From Marivita sp. GX14005 (GTDB lineage Bacteria > Pseudomonadota > Alphaproteobacteria > Rhodobacterales > Rhodobacteraceae), in assembly GCF_023370775.1 (NCBI RefSeq), contig NZ_JAMCCQ010000006.1, positions 54,787-118,786 on the forward strand: 64,000 nt of DNA, written 5' to 3'. Both the position numbers and the translations under genes were made by a program. The notes under the pieces are model-generated. The model was not told where the DNA came from, did not search any database, and saw only the letters and a list, made by a program, of their open reading frames with translations. This document shows positions 1 through 7,735 of the stretch, in pieces (positions within the stretch are counted from its first letter, which is position 1; each line of letters starts with the position of its first letter).

Positions 1-922
1 GCCTGATCGCGGCGGGTGAGTTGTTGCCATAGAAGGCCGCGCCGTGCCCAGTGAGCGAGAGGTTGGCATTGGCCAGAAGCGCGGGGTCGATCGTGCCAAG
101 CGCTTCGATCCCGCCGATACGGGTCAAATAGAGGTTATAGCGTTCGGGGATCACCTGGACGTAGTGCTGGGTCTCGCGAAAGGGTGGCACGCCGCCATAC
201 TCGAAAACCCGGCCGGGTCCCGCGTTATAGGCCGCGAGCGCATTGATGATATTGCCGTCGAAGGTGTTGAGCTGTGTCGCGAGATAGCGTGCACCGCCAT
301 GCACCTGCAGGTAGGGGCTGTCATAGTATTCCGGATTGATGCCCAGATCGCTGGCGGTACCGGGCATGATCTGGGTGAGGCCAAAGGCGCCGACGGGAGA
401 GCGTGCACCGATGGTGAAACGGCTTTCCTGCCAGATCAGCGCCTGTAGGAGTGCGCGCCATTGGACCGGGGAGAGGCCCGCGCGGCCAACGCCGGCAAAG
501 CCGCTGGTCTCCTGAGCCACGCGGATAATGAGCTGCTCGATGTTTTCCGCCGCATCCCCGAACATCTGCGCACCGCCGGGATTGGGGTCGATGTCGGCAT
601 TGCCATAGACCGCCTCGACTGACCGGGCCGGATCCCCGCTGCCGCTTTCCAGCCCCGAGACCATAGCCGGCAAGCCCTGACCGCCGAAGCTGGTCTGGGC
701 ATCGAGGATGCGTTGCAGGGTTTCCAGCTGCTCCCGTTCGATCTCGGCAATGAGTTCGCGCACGGCAAGCTTGTCGGCCTGAACGGCCAAGTCAGCCTCG
801 CGATCGCCAGTCTCGACGATGTCACGCGCGGTCAGCCCACTGTCATTGGTCGGCACGCCTTGAGACAAAGCGAGACCGGGCAGCAGGCAAAGGGCCAGGA
901 TATGAGGCAGGCTAGACTTCAA
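1..922 (-). CDS. T4SS lytic transglycosylase in the virB5 position (partial)
   Basis: About 307 codons are visible and the gene runs off the left edge, so its C-terminus is unknown. It starts at a TTG at 922, with GGAGGG five bases upstream, and overlaps the lipoprotein gene before it by 11 nt. A signal peptide covers about residues 1-21. A charged helical stretch (about 50-75) follows, then an SLT goslin-type lysozyme fold from about 150, with the likely catalytic Glu in WQESRF (about 166) and the AYNAGPGRV motif near 231. It probably cleaves periplasmic peptidoglycan so the conjugation channel can assemble. The slot after virB4 normally holds VirB5, so the N-terminal helical part may serve a VirB5-like role; that is inference. 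Confidence 0.8.
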   Translation of the reverse strand, partial: MKSSLPHILALCLLPGLALSQGVPTNDSGLTARDIVETGDREADLAVQADKLAVRELIAEIEREQLETLQRILDAQTSFGGQGLPAMVSGLESGSGDPARSVEAVYGNADIDPNPGGAQMFGDAAENIEQLIIRVAQETSGFAGVGRAGLSPVQWRALLQALIWQESRFTIGARSPVGAFGLTQIMPGTASDLGINPEYYDSPYLQVHGGARYLATQLNTFDGNIINALAAYNAGPGRVFEYGGVPPFRETQHYVQVIPERYNLYLTRIGGIEALGTIDPALLANANLSLTGHGAAFYGNNSPAAIR

Positions 923-1079
923 TGTCGCCCTCCGGTGCGCCAAGGGGCGTGAAGGTGCAATCAGGCGAGATGGCTGTCGTGGAGGCGAGGAAGGTGAAGC
1001 AATTGGCCTGCGGTTCCTGGTACTGGGCACAGGAGGCCAACGCACCGAGCGCGGCAACGAACATCAAAATACGGGTCAT
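912..1079 (-). CDS. Small T4SS lipoprotein (VirB7-like position)
   Basis: A 55-residue ORF whose ATG overlaps the virB4 stop (ATGA) and whose end overlaps the next gene, so it is translationally coupled on both sides. The N-terminus has a short hydrophobic stretch ending in LGALASC, a good lipobox, so the mature protein would be a lipid-anchored peptide of about 38 residues with two further cysteines. Small lipoproteins in virB operons (VirB7, TrwH) stabilise the outer-membrane core. The location fits such a role, but the sequence alone does not prove it. Confidence 0.7.
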   Translation of the reverse strand: MTRILMFVAALGALASCAQYQEPQANCFTFLASTTAISPDCTFTPLGAPEGDIEV

Positions 1080-3466
1080 GAAAGCCTCCAGAAATCAGGG
1101 CGGTCGCGGTAATCGGCGCCGACAAGCGCTTCGCCCTTTTCCATGCCGCCAAGGATGGTGAGATTGGGTCCAAGCGCGCTCAGATCGGCATCGACGACGA
1201 TCGAGCCCTGATCGTCGCGGATCAGCGCCAAGCGGCTGTTGCTGCCCGTGTTGAGAAGGACATCGAGCTCCTTCTCCGTGAGGTTCAGCATGGCGTAGTC
1301 CGCTGGCTGCGCGCGGATATTGGGGAGCAGGATCTGCGTCGGCACCGCCTCGATGATGGTCTTGCCGGTCCGGGTGCGCTCGAGCTGGCTTGCGTATTGC
1401 GTCATCATCACCGCGACCGTGTTCTGTTTGCGCGCTGTCACCAGCCAGTTCGACAGCCGCTCGGCGAAATACGCGTTATCGAGGGCCTTCCAGGCCTCGT
1501 CGATCACGATGATGGTGGGGCGGCGGTCCTCGATTTCGCGCTCGACCCGGCGGAAGAGATAGGACAGGACCGCCATCCGTTCCTTGTCGGCCTCGCTGTC
1601 GAGAATGCCGGTCAGATCGAAGCCCACCACATCGCCCTTGAGCGAGAACGTGTCCTCGAGGCTCTGCCCGAAGATCCAGCCATAGCGGCCGTCCTCGGTC
1701 CATTCGAGCAGGCGCTGGTGCAGATCGCCGCCATCGTCGGTGGACACAAAAAGCGATGCGAAATCCCGCCAGTTCCGCAGGGCCGGGTTTGTGGCCTGCG
1801 CGTTCTGGCGCACGACTTCCTGGATGCGATTGGTCTGGGCAGGAGTGAGCGGCTTGTCGGCGCGGTAGAGCAGGGTGGCAAGCCAGTCCGAGAGCCAGGC
1901 GGTGCCGCGCGCATCGGTCTCGGTCCAGAGCGGGTTGAGGCCCGTGGGCTGACCGGCGTTCAGGGACGCGTAGCGCCCGCCATTGGCGCGGACCGCCATC
2001 TCCATACCAAGACGGTAATCGAAGACGAAGATCCGCGCGCCTGCGCGACGGGCTTGCGTCATCAGAAAGGCGGACAGCACCGATTTGCCCGACCCGGGCC
2101 GACCCATGATCAGGGTATGCCCGCTGGTCGGTTCTTTGTCCGGGCTGCCCTGCTCGTGGTAGGAAAACCGGTAGGCGCTCTGCTCCGGCGTGGGCAAATA
2201 AGTGACGACCCGGCCCCAAGGGGTAAGTGCTGCGGGTTTGCCGAGCTGCGTCCGGTGGAAGGCCGCAAAATCCGCGAAGTTGCGATTGGTGACGGCGCTC
2301 GCGCGGACACGCTTGGGCTGGTTGCCGGGGTGCTGGCTGAGGTAATGGGCCTTTGCGGCGACCCGCTCGCCGATCATTTTCACGCCCTCGGTCGCGGCGG
2401 CATTCACGATCTCGGCGCTGAGCGTCTGCAGCTCTTCGAGCGTTTCGCAGAAGATCGTCACGACCATGTGGTGCTCACCGAAGCTCTGCCGCTTGGCCTC
2501 CAGATCATCGGCGGCGATGTCGAGCGCTTCCATAAGCGATAGGGCGGCGTCCTGGCTCGCCTGCATCTGGCGCTTTTGCCGCTTGATGCGGCCCGCCATG
2601 AGGTTCGAATTGATCGGCGTGAAGGAGTGCGTCACGATCATGTCGACTGGCAGGTTCAGCATGTCGAACATGGTGCAGGAGGTGCCTTCCGAGTATTCTC
2701 CGATGGTGAAGCTCTTGCCGTAGCGGTGGCCCACGACGCCCTCGGAGAGCTCGAAATGGTCGCCGTGAAACGTCACGCGGGTATTGGCGACGTTGAAGGA
2801 CAGAAAGCCGTAGGTGTTGGCCGGGTAGAGCGGCAGCTCGGTGCCCGTGTTCAGCGCGCCCAAAAATCCCACCAACTCTCCCGATCCTGCTGACAGCAGG
2901 CGCGGCTTGAGCTCGGTAAGCCCCGAGAGGAAGACGTTCACGGCCTCACCGAGGCGCTGCAGGCGTTTGCGGGTCTCCTCCTTCAGTCGGTCCGGCGCGC
3001 TGCGGCTCAGGAACGGCAGGAGGCTTTTCGGGGGCGGACGGTGAATGACGGTGAGCGTCAGCGTCTTGTCGCGCAGCCCGCTGGTCTCGAGTTTTGCGCG
3101 CCAGCGCCGGTCCACCTCGCCTGCGAAGCTGTCCTCACGGATCGGGTCGAGATCAGGTTTGATGGCCTTGGAGACCTTGTGGACGTAATAGCTGAATTCC
3201 GGCCCGAGCTGCGCGACGATGCGGGCAAAAAGCGCCGTCACCTTGTCGAGATAGGCATCGTCGGTCGTGTAGCTGTTGATCCCCTCGAGCCGAATGCAGC
3301 GGAAGAGTTCGTTCACCCGGGTCCGCACGGTCTGGTCGTCGACGAGGCTTACATAGGGCAGCATATGCGCGAGGCGGGTCTCGCGCCCATACCAGTCTGG
3401 CGTCATTGTGCGGGCATCGAGCGCAGCACCACGGGCGTCATCACGGGGCATAGCTGTCCCCGCCAT
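1076..3466 (-). CDS. virB4: VirB4-family conjugation ATPase
   Basis: A 796-residue VirB4/TraE/CagE ATPase, the cytoplasmic motor at the base of the type IV secretion channel. The Walker A motif GRPGSGKS lies near residue 455 and the Walker B region IIVIDEAWKALD near 654, both in the C-terminal RecA-like half. The N-terminal half is the usual VirB4 docking domain. Length is typical. It overlaps the end of virB3 by 26 nt. A second in-frame ATG (MPRDD, at 3451) has a better upstream GGGGA and may be the real start, which would make the protein five residues shorter. It lies in the virB2-virB3-virB4 order expected of a conjugation operon. Confidence 0.95.
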   Translation of the reverse strand: MAGTAMPRDDARGAALDARTMTPDWYGRETRLAHMLPYVSLVDDQTVRTRVNELFRCIRLEGINSYTTDDAYLDKVTALFARIVAQLGPEFSYYVHKVSKAIKPDLDPIREDSFAGEVDRRWRAKLETSGLRDKTLTLTVIHRPPPKSLLPFLSRSAPDRLKEETRKRLQRLGEAVNVFLSGLTELKPRLLSAGSGELVGFLGALNTGTELPLYPANTYGFLSFNVANTRVTFHGDHFELSEGVVGHRYGKSFTIGEYSEGTSCTMFDMLNLPVDMIVTHSFTPINSNLMAGRIKRQKRQMQASQDAALSLMEALDIAADDLEAKRQSFGEHHMVVTIFCETLEELQTLSAEIVNAAATEGVKMIGERVAAKAHYLSQHPGNQPKRVRASAVTNRNFADFAAFHRTQLGKPAALTPWGRVVTYLPTPEQSAYRFSYHEQGSPDKEPTSGHTLIMGRPGSGKSVLSAFLMTQARRAGARIFVFDYRLGMEMAVRANGGRYASLNAGQPTGLNPLWTETDARGTAWLSDWLATLLYRADKPLTPAQTNRIQEVVRQNAQATNPALRNWRDFASLFVSTDDGGDLHQRLLEWTEDGRYGWIFGQSLEDTFSLKGDVVGFDLTGILDSEADKERMAVLSYLFRRVEREIEDRRPTIIVIDEAWKALDNAYFAERLSNWLVTARKQNTVAVMMTQYASQLERTRTGKTIIEAVPTQILLPNIRAQPADYAMLNLTEKELDVLLNTGSNSRLALIRDDQGSIVVDADLSALGPNLTILGGMEKGEALVGADYRDRPDFWRLS

Positions 3467-3719
3467 GGATGGACCTGTTGCGCGTGGGCGGTGTCTCCTG
3501 CAGGGCCGTCATCATCACGTCGATGAAACGCGGGTCCCAATCTGCGGCCTTCCACAGCACCGGATAGAGCAGGGCGGCGAAACCCAGCACCGCGATGTGC
3601 TGGACCCAGACGAACAAGAGCACAGAGCCGAAGAGCCAGACCATCGCGTACATGATGGGCAGGCCCAGAAGCTTCGGCGGGCGCACGAGGCCCAGAAAGA
3701 GGGGCGAGCGTTCAGCCAC
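3441..3719 (-). CDS. virB3: VirB3 inner-membrane T4SS component
   Basis: Ninety-two residues from a GTG at 3719 that overlaps the virB2 stop. A longer ATG-started frame exists, but its extra 14 residues (proline/leucine-rich) lie inside virB2 and look non-coding. The N-terminal segment (LFLGLVRPPKLLG) is followed by two adjacent hydrophobic segments (about residues 22-52), the normal VirB3 topology. VirB3 associates with VirB4 in the inner-membrane complex. The gene is followed directly by virB4. Confidence 0.88.
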   Translation of the reverse strand: MAERSPLFLGLVRPPKLLGLPIMYAMVWLFGSVLLFVWVQHIAVLGFAALLYPVLWKAADWDPRFIDVMMTALQETPPTRNRSIHGGDSYAP

Positions 3720-4005
3720 CGGCGAAGACCGCGGCAACAATGGTGGGAGCGGCGGCAACACCAGCGATGCCCACGAGGACCCAAAGCGCTTGGCGCAGGT
3801 CGATGATGTTGAAGAACCAGCTCAAGAAAACGCCGAGGACCGCGAGTGTGGCGATGACCACACCAAGAGGGCCGGTCAGCGCATCGACAATGCCCTGCAA
3901 CAAGCTCTGGATCGGGGAGAGATCGATGCTCTGTGCAAGGGCGGGCTCGGCAATGAACAGGAATAGCGCCAGCGAGGCGACAAAGAGGTTTGAAATCTGT
4001 TTCAC
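3712..4005 (-). CDS. virB2: VirB2 major pilin precursor
   Basis: Ninety-seven residues from a GTG at 4005, with AAGGA about nine bases upstream. A signal peptide ends in PALAQ near residue 25. The mature part has two long hydrophobic helices separated by a short polar loop containing NIIDLRQ, the architecture of TrbC/VirB2 pilins. It would be processed and assembled into the conjugative pilus. It overlaps the upstream transglycosylase stop and the downstream virB3 start. Confidence 0.9.
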   Translation of the reverse strand: MKQISNLFVASLALFLFIAEPALAQSIDLSPIQSLLQGIVDALTGPLGVVIATLAVLGVFLSWFFNIIDLRQALWVLVGIAGVAAAPTIVAAVFAGG

Positions 4006-4736
4006 GAATTTGATCCTTCCAATCGGGCCACGACGGCCATGACACGGGCCACGTGGTTCTGGGTTTCTCGGTAAGGGGGAATGCCACCGTGTTGGCGCAC
4101 GGCGTCGGGACCGGCGTTGTAGGCCGCCAGCGCCAGATGCGGATCGCCGAAGCGCTCCAGCATCATCGCGAGGTAGCGGGCAGAGCCGTCGAGGTTCTGC
4201 AGCGGATCACGCGGGTCGACGCCCAGATCACGCGCCGTCGCAGGCATCAATTGACCAAGGCCAATAGCACCTGCACTTGAAATCGCATCCTGCCAGTAGG
4301 CGCTCTCAACCTCGATATTGGCCCGATAGAGAGCCAGCCAATCCGTCACGGAAAGCCCCGCGCGACGCAGGCCGGGATGGCCGGCATAGCGCAAGGCCGT
4401 GGTCTGAATCCCGGAGAGGACATCGGCGCGGGGCAGGGGAGTCGGGCGGGCAAGGGCCGCGACTTGGACGCCCTCTTGCTCGGCCTCTACCTCGCCGAAG
4501 ATCGCGATCCCATCGGAGGCCGAACCCTGACCAATCCCGTCATTGTAGTTTCGAGCAAAGCTGCTTTGGGAGCGTGACGGGATCAGGGAGCCGTCGCTCT
4601 CCATGACCAGGACCATTTGAGCTGAGGCAGGTGCTGCGACCAGCCAGAGACAGACGAGGTTAGCTGCCAGCGTCCTTGTCTGATGGGGCGAGCTTGTGGC
4701 TCCGGCTTGTCCCCGCTTCAAGCGGCAGGTCGACAT
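4002..4736 (-). CDS. virB1: VirB1-like lytic transglycosylase
   Basis: About 244 residues from an ATG at 4736; the start is uncertain because a TTG a few codons on, or a later site, is possible. The first 40 residues have a basic n-region and a hydrophobic core ending PASAQ, a long signal peptide. The C-terminal SLT domain carries the likely catalytic Glu in IEVESAYW (about 144), then GAIGLGQLMPATA and LALAAYNAGPDAV. It would open peptidoglycan for the secretion apparatus. It overlaps the preceding 121-residue gene by about 77 nt and virB2 by 4 nt. It is the second transglycosylase of this operon. Confidence 0.85.
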   Translation of the reverse strand: MSTCRLKRGQAGATSSPHQTRTLAANLVCLWLVAAPASAQMVLVMESDGSLIPSRSQSSFARNYNDGIGQGSASDGIAIFGEVEAEQEGVQVAALARPTPLPRADVLSGIQTTALRYAGHPGLRRAGLSVTDWLALYRANIEVESAYWQDAISSAGAIGLGQLMPATARDLGVDPRDPLQNLDGSARYLAMMLERFGDPHLALAAYNAGPDAVRQHGGIPPYRETQNHVARVMAVVARLEGSNS

Positions 4737-5025
4737 GCGCAAAGCCAAGGCCAATGAAGAATGACACCACGCCGGAGATCGTCTTGAACTCGCGGATCTT
4801 GATATCGTTGTAGGTCGTCCGCGTGCGGGCGGTGACGAGGAGCTTTTCCACGCCCTCGTCAGAGACAACGCGCATGATCCAGACCCCGTAATAGCTGGGG
4901 CCTTTCTTATGAGCCGACTCCTGGCACAGGATTTCTGCGCTATAGCCGCTTTCCACGAGTTCGCGGAACCTGGCTTCCGTAACCACATTTGGTGCTTCGA
5001 TGTCCCAGTTCATGGCCCGGCTCAC
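4660..5025 (-). CDS. Conserved-looking cytoplasmic protein at the head of the virB operon
   Basis: One hundred and twenty-one residues from a GTG at 5025 with GGAG five bases upstream. There is no signal peptide or membrane segment. The sequence is mixed alpha/beta (for example YGVWIMRVVSDEG and KLLVTARTRT) with a hydrophobic stretch near residue 90 (GVVSFFIGLGFAHV). I do not recognise the family. It is the first gene of the minus-strand conjugation operon and overlaps the transglycosylase gene, so it is probably an element-specific regulator or accessory factor. No function is claimed. Confidence 0.6.
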   Translation of the reverse strand: MSRAMNWDIEAPNVVTEARFRELVESGYSAEILCQESAHKKGPSYYGVWIMRVVSDEGVEKLLVTARTRTTYNDIKIREFKTISGVVSFFIGLGFAHVDLPLEAGTSRSHKLAPSDKDAGS

Positions 5026-5070
5026 GCTTTCTCCAATGGCGCGACCCCAGGCATTCCTACTTGAAGCCCA

Positions 5071-5091
5071 GAGTTACGATAGTATATTATC
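5071..5091 (+). promoter_or_regulatory. AT-rich motif shared with 7109-7129
   Basis: The core CGATAGTATATTAT occurs here on the plus strand, upstream of the plus-strand gene at 5182, and again on the minus strand at 7109-7129, upstream of the minus-strand gene at 7070. The centre is a partial palindrome (GATA...TATC) and holds a -10-like TATATTAT. A promoter or operator for the nearby XRE regulator is likely by inference. Confidence 0.45.
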
Positions 5092-5181
5092 AACCGCAAG
5101 ATGTAATATCGTGCTTTAGCTGTAGTTTGGTTACGCAAACACTAGTCACGGCCAGTGTCCGCGATCAAGGAGATAACAGGT

Positions 5182-5475
5182 TTGAGAAACCCAAGGTTGA
5201 CATGCCTGCTCCCATTGCAAGCTATGGCCCTTCTGATCTGCGTTCCTGGGCCGGTTTTGGCGGAATCCTGCTTCGCCCCGGCCCGTCCTTTCCTGCCAAG
5301 CGATTCGCAGGCCGCGCGGGACTATGCGGATATCATCCGCGGCGACTTCGAAGATTACATTCAGGATATCCAGAGCTACTTCCGTTGCCTCGACGGTGAA
5401 CGGGCCCGCGCCTTCGAGGAAGCGCGCGAAGTCAGCGAGGAATATGGCCGGTTCCTGCAATTGGTAGGGGATTGA
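5182..5475 (+). CDS. Small secreted protein of unknown function
   Basis: Ninety-seven residues from a TTG at 5182, chosen because AAGGAG lies eight bases upstream and the protein then begins with a clean signal peptide (basic start, hydrophobic core, cleavage near VLAES). A GTG at 5155 would add nine residues before it. The mature part is acidic and helical, with cysteines in the AESCF and YFRCL regions that could form a disulfide. It is divergent from the virB operon and shares an upstream motif with the secreted protein at 6375-7070, so it is probably linked to conjugation. I do not recognise the family. Confidence 0.55.
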   Translation: MRNPRLTCLLPLQAMALLICVPGPVLAESCFAPARPFLPSDSQAARDYADIIRGDFEDYIQDIQSYFRCLDGERARAFEEAREVSEEYGRFLQLVGD

Positions 5476-5599
5476 TGGGCAACCTCGGGAGCATCAGACT
5501 TGCAGCCCATGGAAACCAGACGCCGATAACACCCTCATATATCTACTTTTTAGATAACAGATTTCATCCGCTAGCGACGTCACAAAAGGTATGTGACGC

Positions 5600-5857
5600 G
5601 TGGCAAAGACAATCAGAAGCAAGGGACAAGTGGCACTCTGTCAGGCGTTGGTCGACGCCCGTGTCAAAGCGGGCCTTGGTCAGAAAGACCTGGCAGACAG
5701 GCTCAGATGCCACCAGTCCCTTATTGCCCGCCTTGAGAGCGGCCAGCGCCGGGTCGACGTTGTCGAGCTGGTCGTCTTGGCGCGCGCCATCGGCTTTGAC
5801 CCGTTCGAGGTTCTGGCGATCGTTGAAGCCGCCACGGAGCCCGACCACAGGATTTGA
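5600..5857 (+). CDS. XRE-family helix-turn-helix regulator
   Basis: Eighty-five residues from a GTG at 5600. Nearly the whole protein is a Cro/C1-type HTH: LCQALVDARVKAGLGQKDLA, then SLIARLESGQRRVDVVEL. It binds DNA as a dimer and probably controls neighbouring conjugation genes. An inverted repeat TATCTA...TAGATA near 5540-5556 lies just upstream, and related AT-rich palindromes lie at 5071-5091 and 7109-7129. A plausible operator set, not proven. Confidence 0.82.
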   Translation: MAKTIRSKGQVALCQALVDARVKAGLGQKDLADRLRCHQSLIARLESGQRRVDVVELVVLARAIGFDPFEVLAIVEAATEPDHRI

Positions 5858-6374
5858 AGCCAATGAATTGTTGAGAACACGGGAACCCACTTTCCCGGTC
5901 TGATGATCATTTCCTCATCGAGGACCAGGTAGCCAACATCAAAAAAGCCCGGCGCGCGGTCGTAGTGAACGCTCTGCAATCCCACGCCGCAATTCGCAGC
6001 GCCACAGTGCAGGAAGTCAGTAAACAGTGAACGATGATAGGGGTGAGGGCGTCGCGATCGCCAATCTGATCGGGACCGATGGGTGCAGTGTTGTTGGTTG
6101 GGTTTATCGCTGGAGTACAGGCTCACATGCGGTGATGTGGGACGTCCAAGGGCCCCAGCCGGTATCGGAAACCCGGCCGGATATAAGTGACTAACAGAAG
6201 CAAGAAATCGACTTCGATGCGCTGACGAGGATCGGAAGAAGCGACGACGGGTGAACAGAGCGAACCAGCGGTGTTTGCCTAAACGCCAAACAGCATGTGG
6301 ACCGCGAAGCGTATGCGGTGCGGTCGTGCAAGCCAAAGAAGCCGTCTTCCATGACAAATCTACGTGGCGGCAGG
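5858..6374. other. Gap with a possible gene remnant on the minus strand
   Basis: No confident intact gene. On the minus strand between about 6054 and 5903 a protein-like stretch can be read (PYHRSLFTDF, CGVGLQSVHY, GFFDVGYLVLDEE). It resembles the C-terminal end of the neighbouring secreted protein (IYHRSVFVDW, YGFEQVNY). Stops and frame changes surround it. It may be a decayed paralogue of that gene. The rest of the gap shows nothing I can name. Confidence 0.3.
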
Positions 6375-7070
6375 TCAGTAGTTCACCTGCTCGAACCCGT
6401 AGTTGCCGTCATAGTCACGCCAATCGACGAAGACGGATCGGTGATAAATGCCAGGGCAATGCTCGCCCCAACGTTCAAGTCCCACATGGGCCTCGGGCAT
6501 GGCAGTTATCGAAGATCGCTGCCATGAGAAATCGCCTTGGGTCCCGTAGGTGCCGAGGACCACGGTCGCGCTTCGGTTACAATCCCCATCGCGCCCGGAC
6601 TCGTGCTGTCGTGCATACCGTACATCGAAGACGCGGATGGACCGCACGAAATTGAACTCTGGCCCGCTGATATCGATGTCCGCGCGGTCCTGAACGAGCC
6701 GCAGGGCGAGGTCGGTGGGAACGAGATTATCTACTGGCAAGGATTGAAGCGGTCGACGGCTGTCGGTTCGGTACAAGGCTTCAAAGATGCCGCCAGCGTT
6801 GTTTTGTAACCGATCGTTCTCGTAGGAGGCGCCCATGGGACAGCGCCAGATTTGCAGCGGTGGTTCGACCGGCCAAGGTGTAATCCGCCGGATAAATTCG
6901 GCGCGGGCTCGGGCGCAAGGGACGGAAGCAGGCCAGCCGCCAGACAGGCACAAGAGGATCGCGCAATCGATCGGGTATGTCTGCGCGCGGGCAGGTATTG
7001 GCAGCGAAGAACCTGTCACGGTCAAAGCGACTGCGACCGAGGGGAGGAGCTTCTTGAGTAAATGGCGCAT
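6375..7070 (-). CDS. Secreted Cys-rich protein of unknown function in the conjugation region
   Basis: Two hundred and thirty-one residues from an ATG at 7070; an upstream in-frame ATG would add 12 residues that spoil the signal sequence. A signal peptide ends near PARAQ (about 31). The mature N-terminus is notable for closely spaced cysteines in short motifs (IDCAILLCL, SVPCARARAEF, WRCPM) and a PWPVEPPLQ stretch. I know this type as a hypothetical protein of alphaproteobacterial conjugative elements but cannot name a function. Probably a periplasmic accessory of the transfer system. Confidence 0.6.
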   Translation of the reverse strand: MRHLLKKLLPSVAVALTVTGSSLPIPARAQTYPIDCAILLCLSGGWPASVPCARARAEFIRRITPWPVEPPLQIWRCPMGASYENDRLQNNAGGIFEALYRTDSRRPLQSLPVDNLVPTDLALRLVQDRADIDISGPEFNFVRSIRVFDVRYARQHESGRDGDCNRSATVVLGTYGTQGDFSWQRSSITAMPEAHVGLERWGEHCPGIYHRSVFVDWRDYDGNYGFEQVNY

Positions 7071-7108
7071 GCTGTGGAGCCTCCGTGATAGGAGTTCAGC
7101 ATACATAC

Positions 7109-7129
7109 AATAATATACTATCGCAACGC
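7109..7129 (-). promoter_or_regulatory. Second copy of the AT-rich motif
   Basis: On the minus strand this reads CGATAGTATATTAT, matching 5071-5091 in sequence and in orientation relative to its downstream gene (6375-7070). It lies about 40 bases from that gene's start, consistent with a -10 region or operator. Confidence 0.45.
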
Positions 7130-7263
7130 TAAGTATAAATTCGCATAATGAAGTTTATGTTAACCAACTGGCGCCCTGAGCCGCTAAAACATTACGATTT
7201 GATAATGCCCCGGCAAGGGCAGTGCCACCGTACCAAAGTTACTCCTTTGCGAAAGGAGCGACC

Positions 7264-7364
7264 ATGTTCAGAACTTTCGGATTGCTCTTGGGTCTCGCAA
7301 CTGCTGTAGTTCTTTTGTTTATGGTTTCGAACAGATGCTGTCTTCTGCGAAGGCATCTGATTGA
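7264..7364 (+). pseudogene. Possible small membrane protein with a one-base deletion
   Basis: A strong ribosome binding site (GAAAGGAGCGACC) precedes an ATG followed by a hydrophobic run (FGLLLGLATAVVLLFMV). In frame it then runs antisense through the next gene. If one base were restored after VS, the frame would continue EQMLSSAKASD and stop at 7364, a tidy 33-residue single-span protein. That is suggestive of a recent frameshift but rests only on the good start signal and the sensible ending. Confidence 0.3.
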
Positions 7365-7423
7365 AAGCTACTCTACCTTTCACTTGCCCAGGCGATTGCC
7401 GCCTTCATTTCCGCCGGGTCGAA

Positions 7424-7735
7424 CTAACGGAGTTCTGCCGTGGTCAGCACGTCGGCGAACCTGGTTCCCCACTCCAACAAAGCCCCTTCGCCCACCACAG
7501 CGACGCGGCGGAAGTCATTCCTATGGGCTGTGTCGATTTTCAGATCTTCGAGCAGAGCGGACGGCCCATCGTAGCCTTCGAACCTCGTGAGATCGAGAAC
7601 CAGGCCGGGCTTACTTGTCTCTTGCAGGCGCTCATGAAGCAGGGCGTGCATCCGTTTCAGGTCGCTTTCGCTGAGCTTGCCCTCGCAGGCGAGGCCAATC
7701 GTGTCGTCATGAGCTGTCAGTGTCTCGGTGAACAT
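7424..7735 (-). CDS. SpoIIAA-like (STAS/SEC14) protein with a premature amber stop
   Basis: One hundred and three residues from an ATG at 7735 preceded by GAGGAGG. The fold matches the SpoIIAA-like family: the GLACEGKLSESDLKRM strand-helix, LVLDLTRFEGYDG, then RRVAVVGEGALLEWG. The family normally ends with a (R)YFDP...AIAWA helix. That segment is present in the same frame directly after a TAG at 7424-7426, running 16 more codons to a second TAG at 7373. So the reading frame appears cut by one nonsense change (Tyr to amber), or there is a sequencing error. It overlaps the CDF gene by 29 nt and is the last gene of that operon. Confidence 0.75.
   Translation of the reverse strand: MFTETLTAHDDTIGLACEGKLSESDLKRMHALLHERLQETSKPGLVLDLTRFEGYDGPSALLEDLKIDTAHRNDFRRVAVVGEGALLEWGTRFADVLTTAELR

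Noticed and set aside
1397..2542. Long plus-strand frame of 381 codons
   Set aside because: Antisense to virB4, which has both Walker motifs; the plus-strand frame shows no domain or start signal.
5680..6357. Minus-strand frame of 225 codons
   Set aside because: Mostly antisense to the XRE gene and without a family; only the short stretch noted as a remnant looks protein-like.
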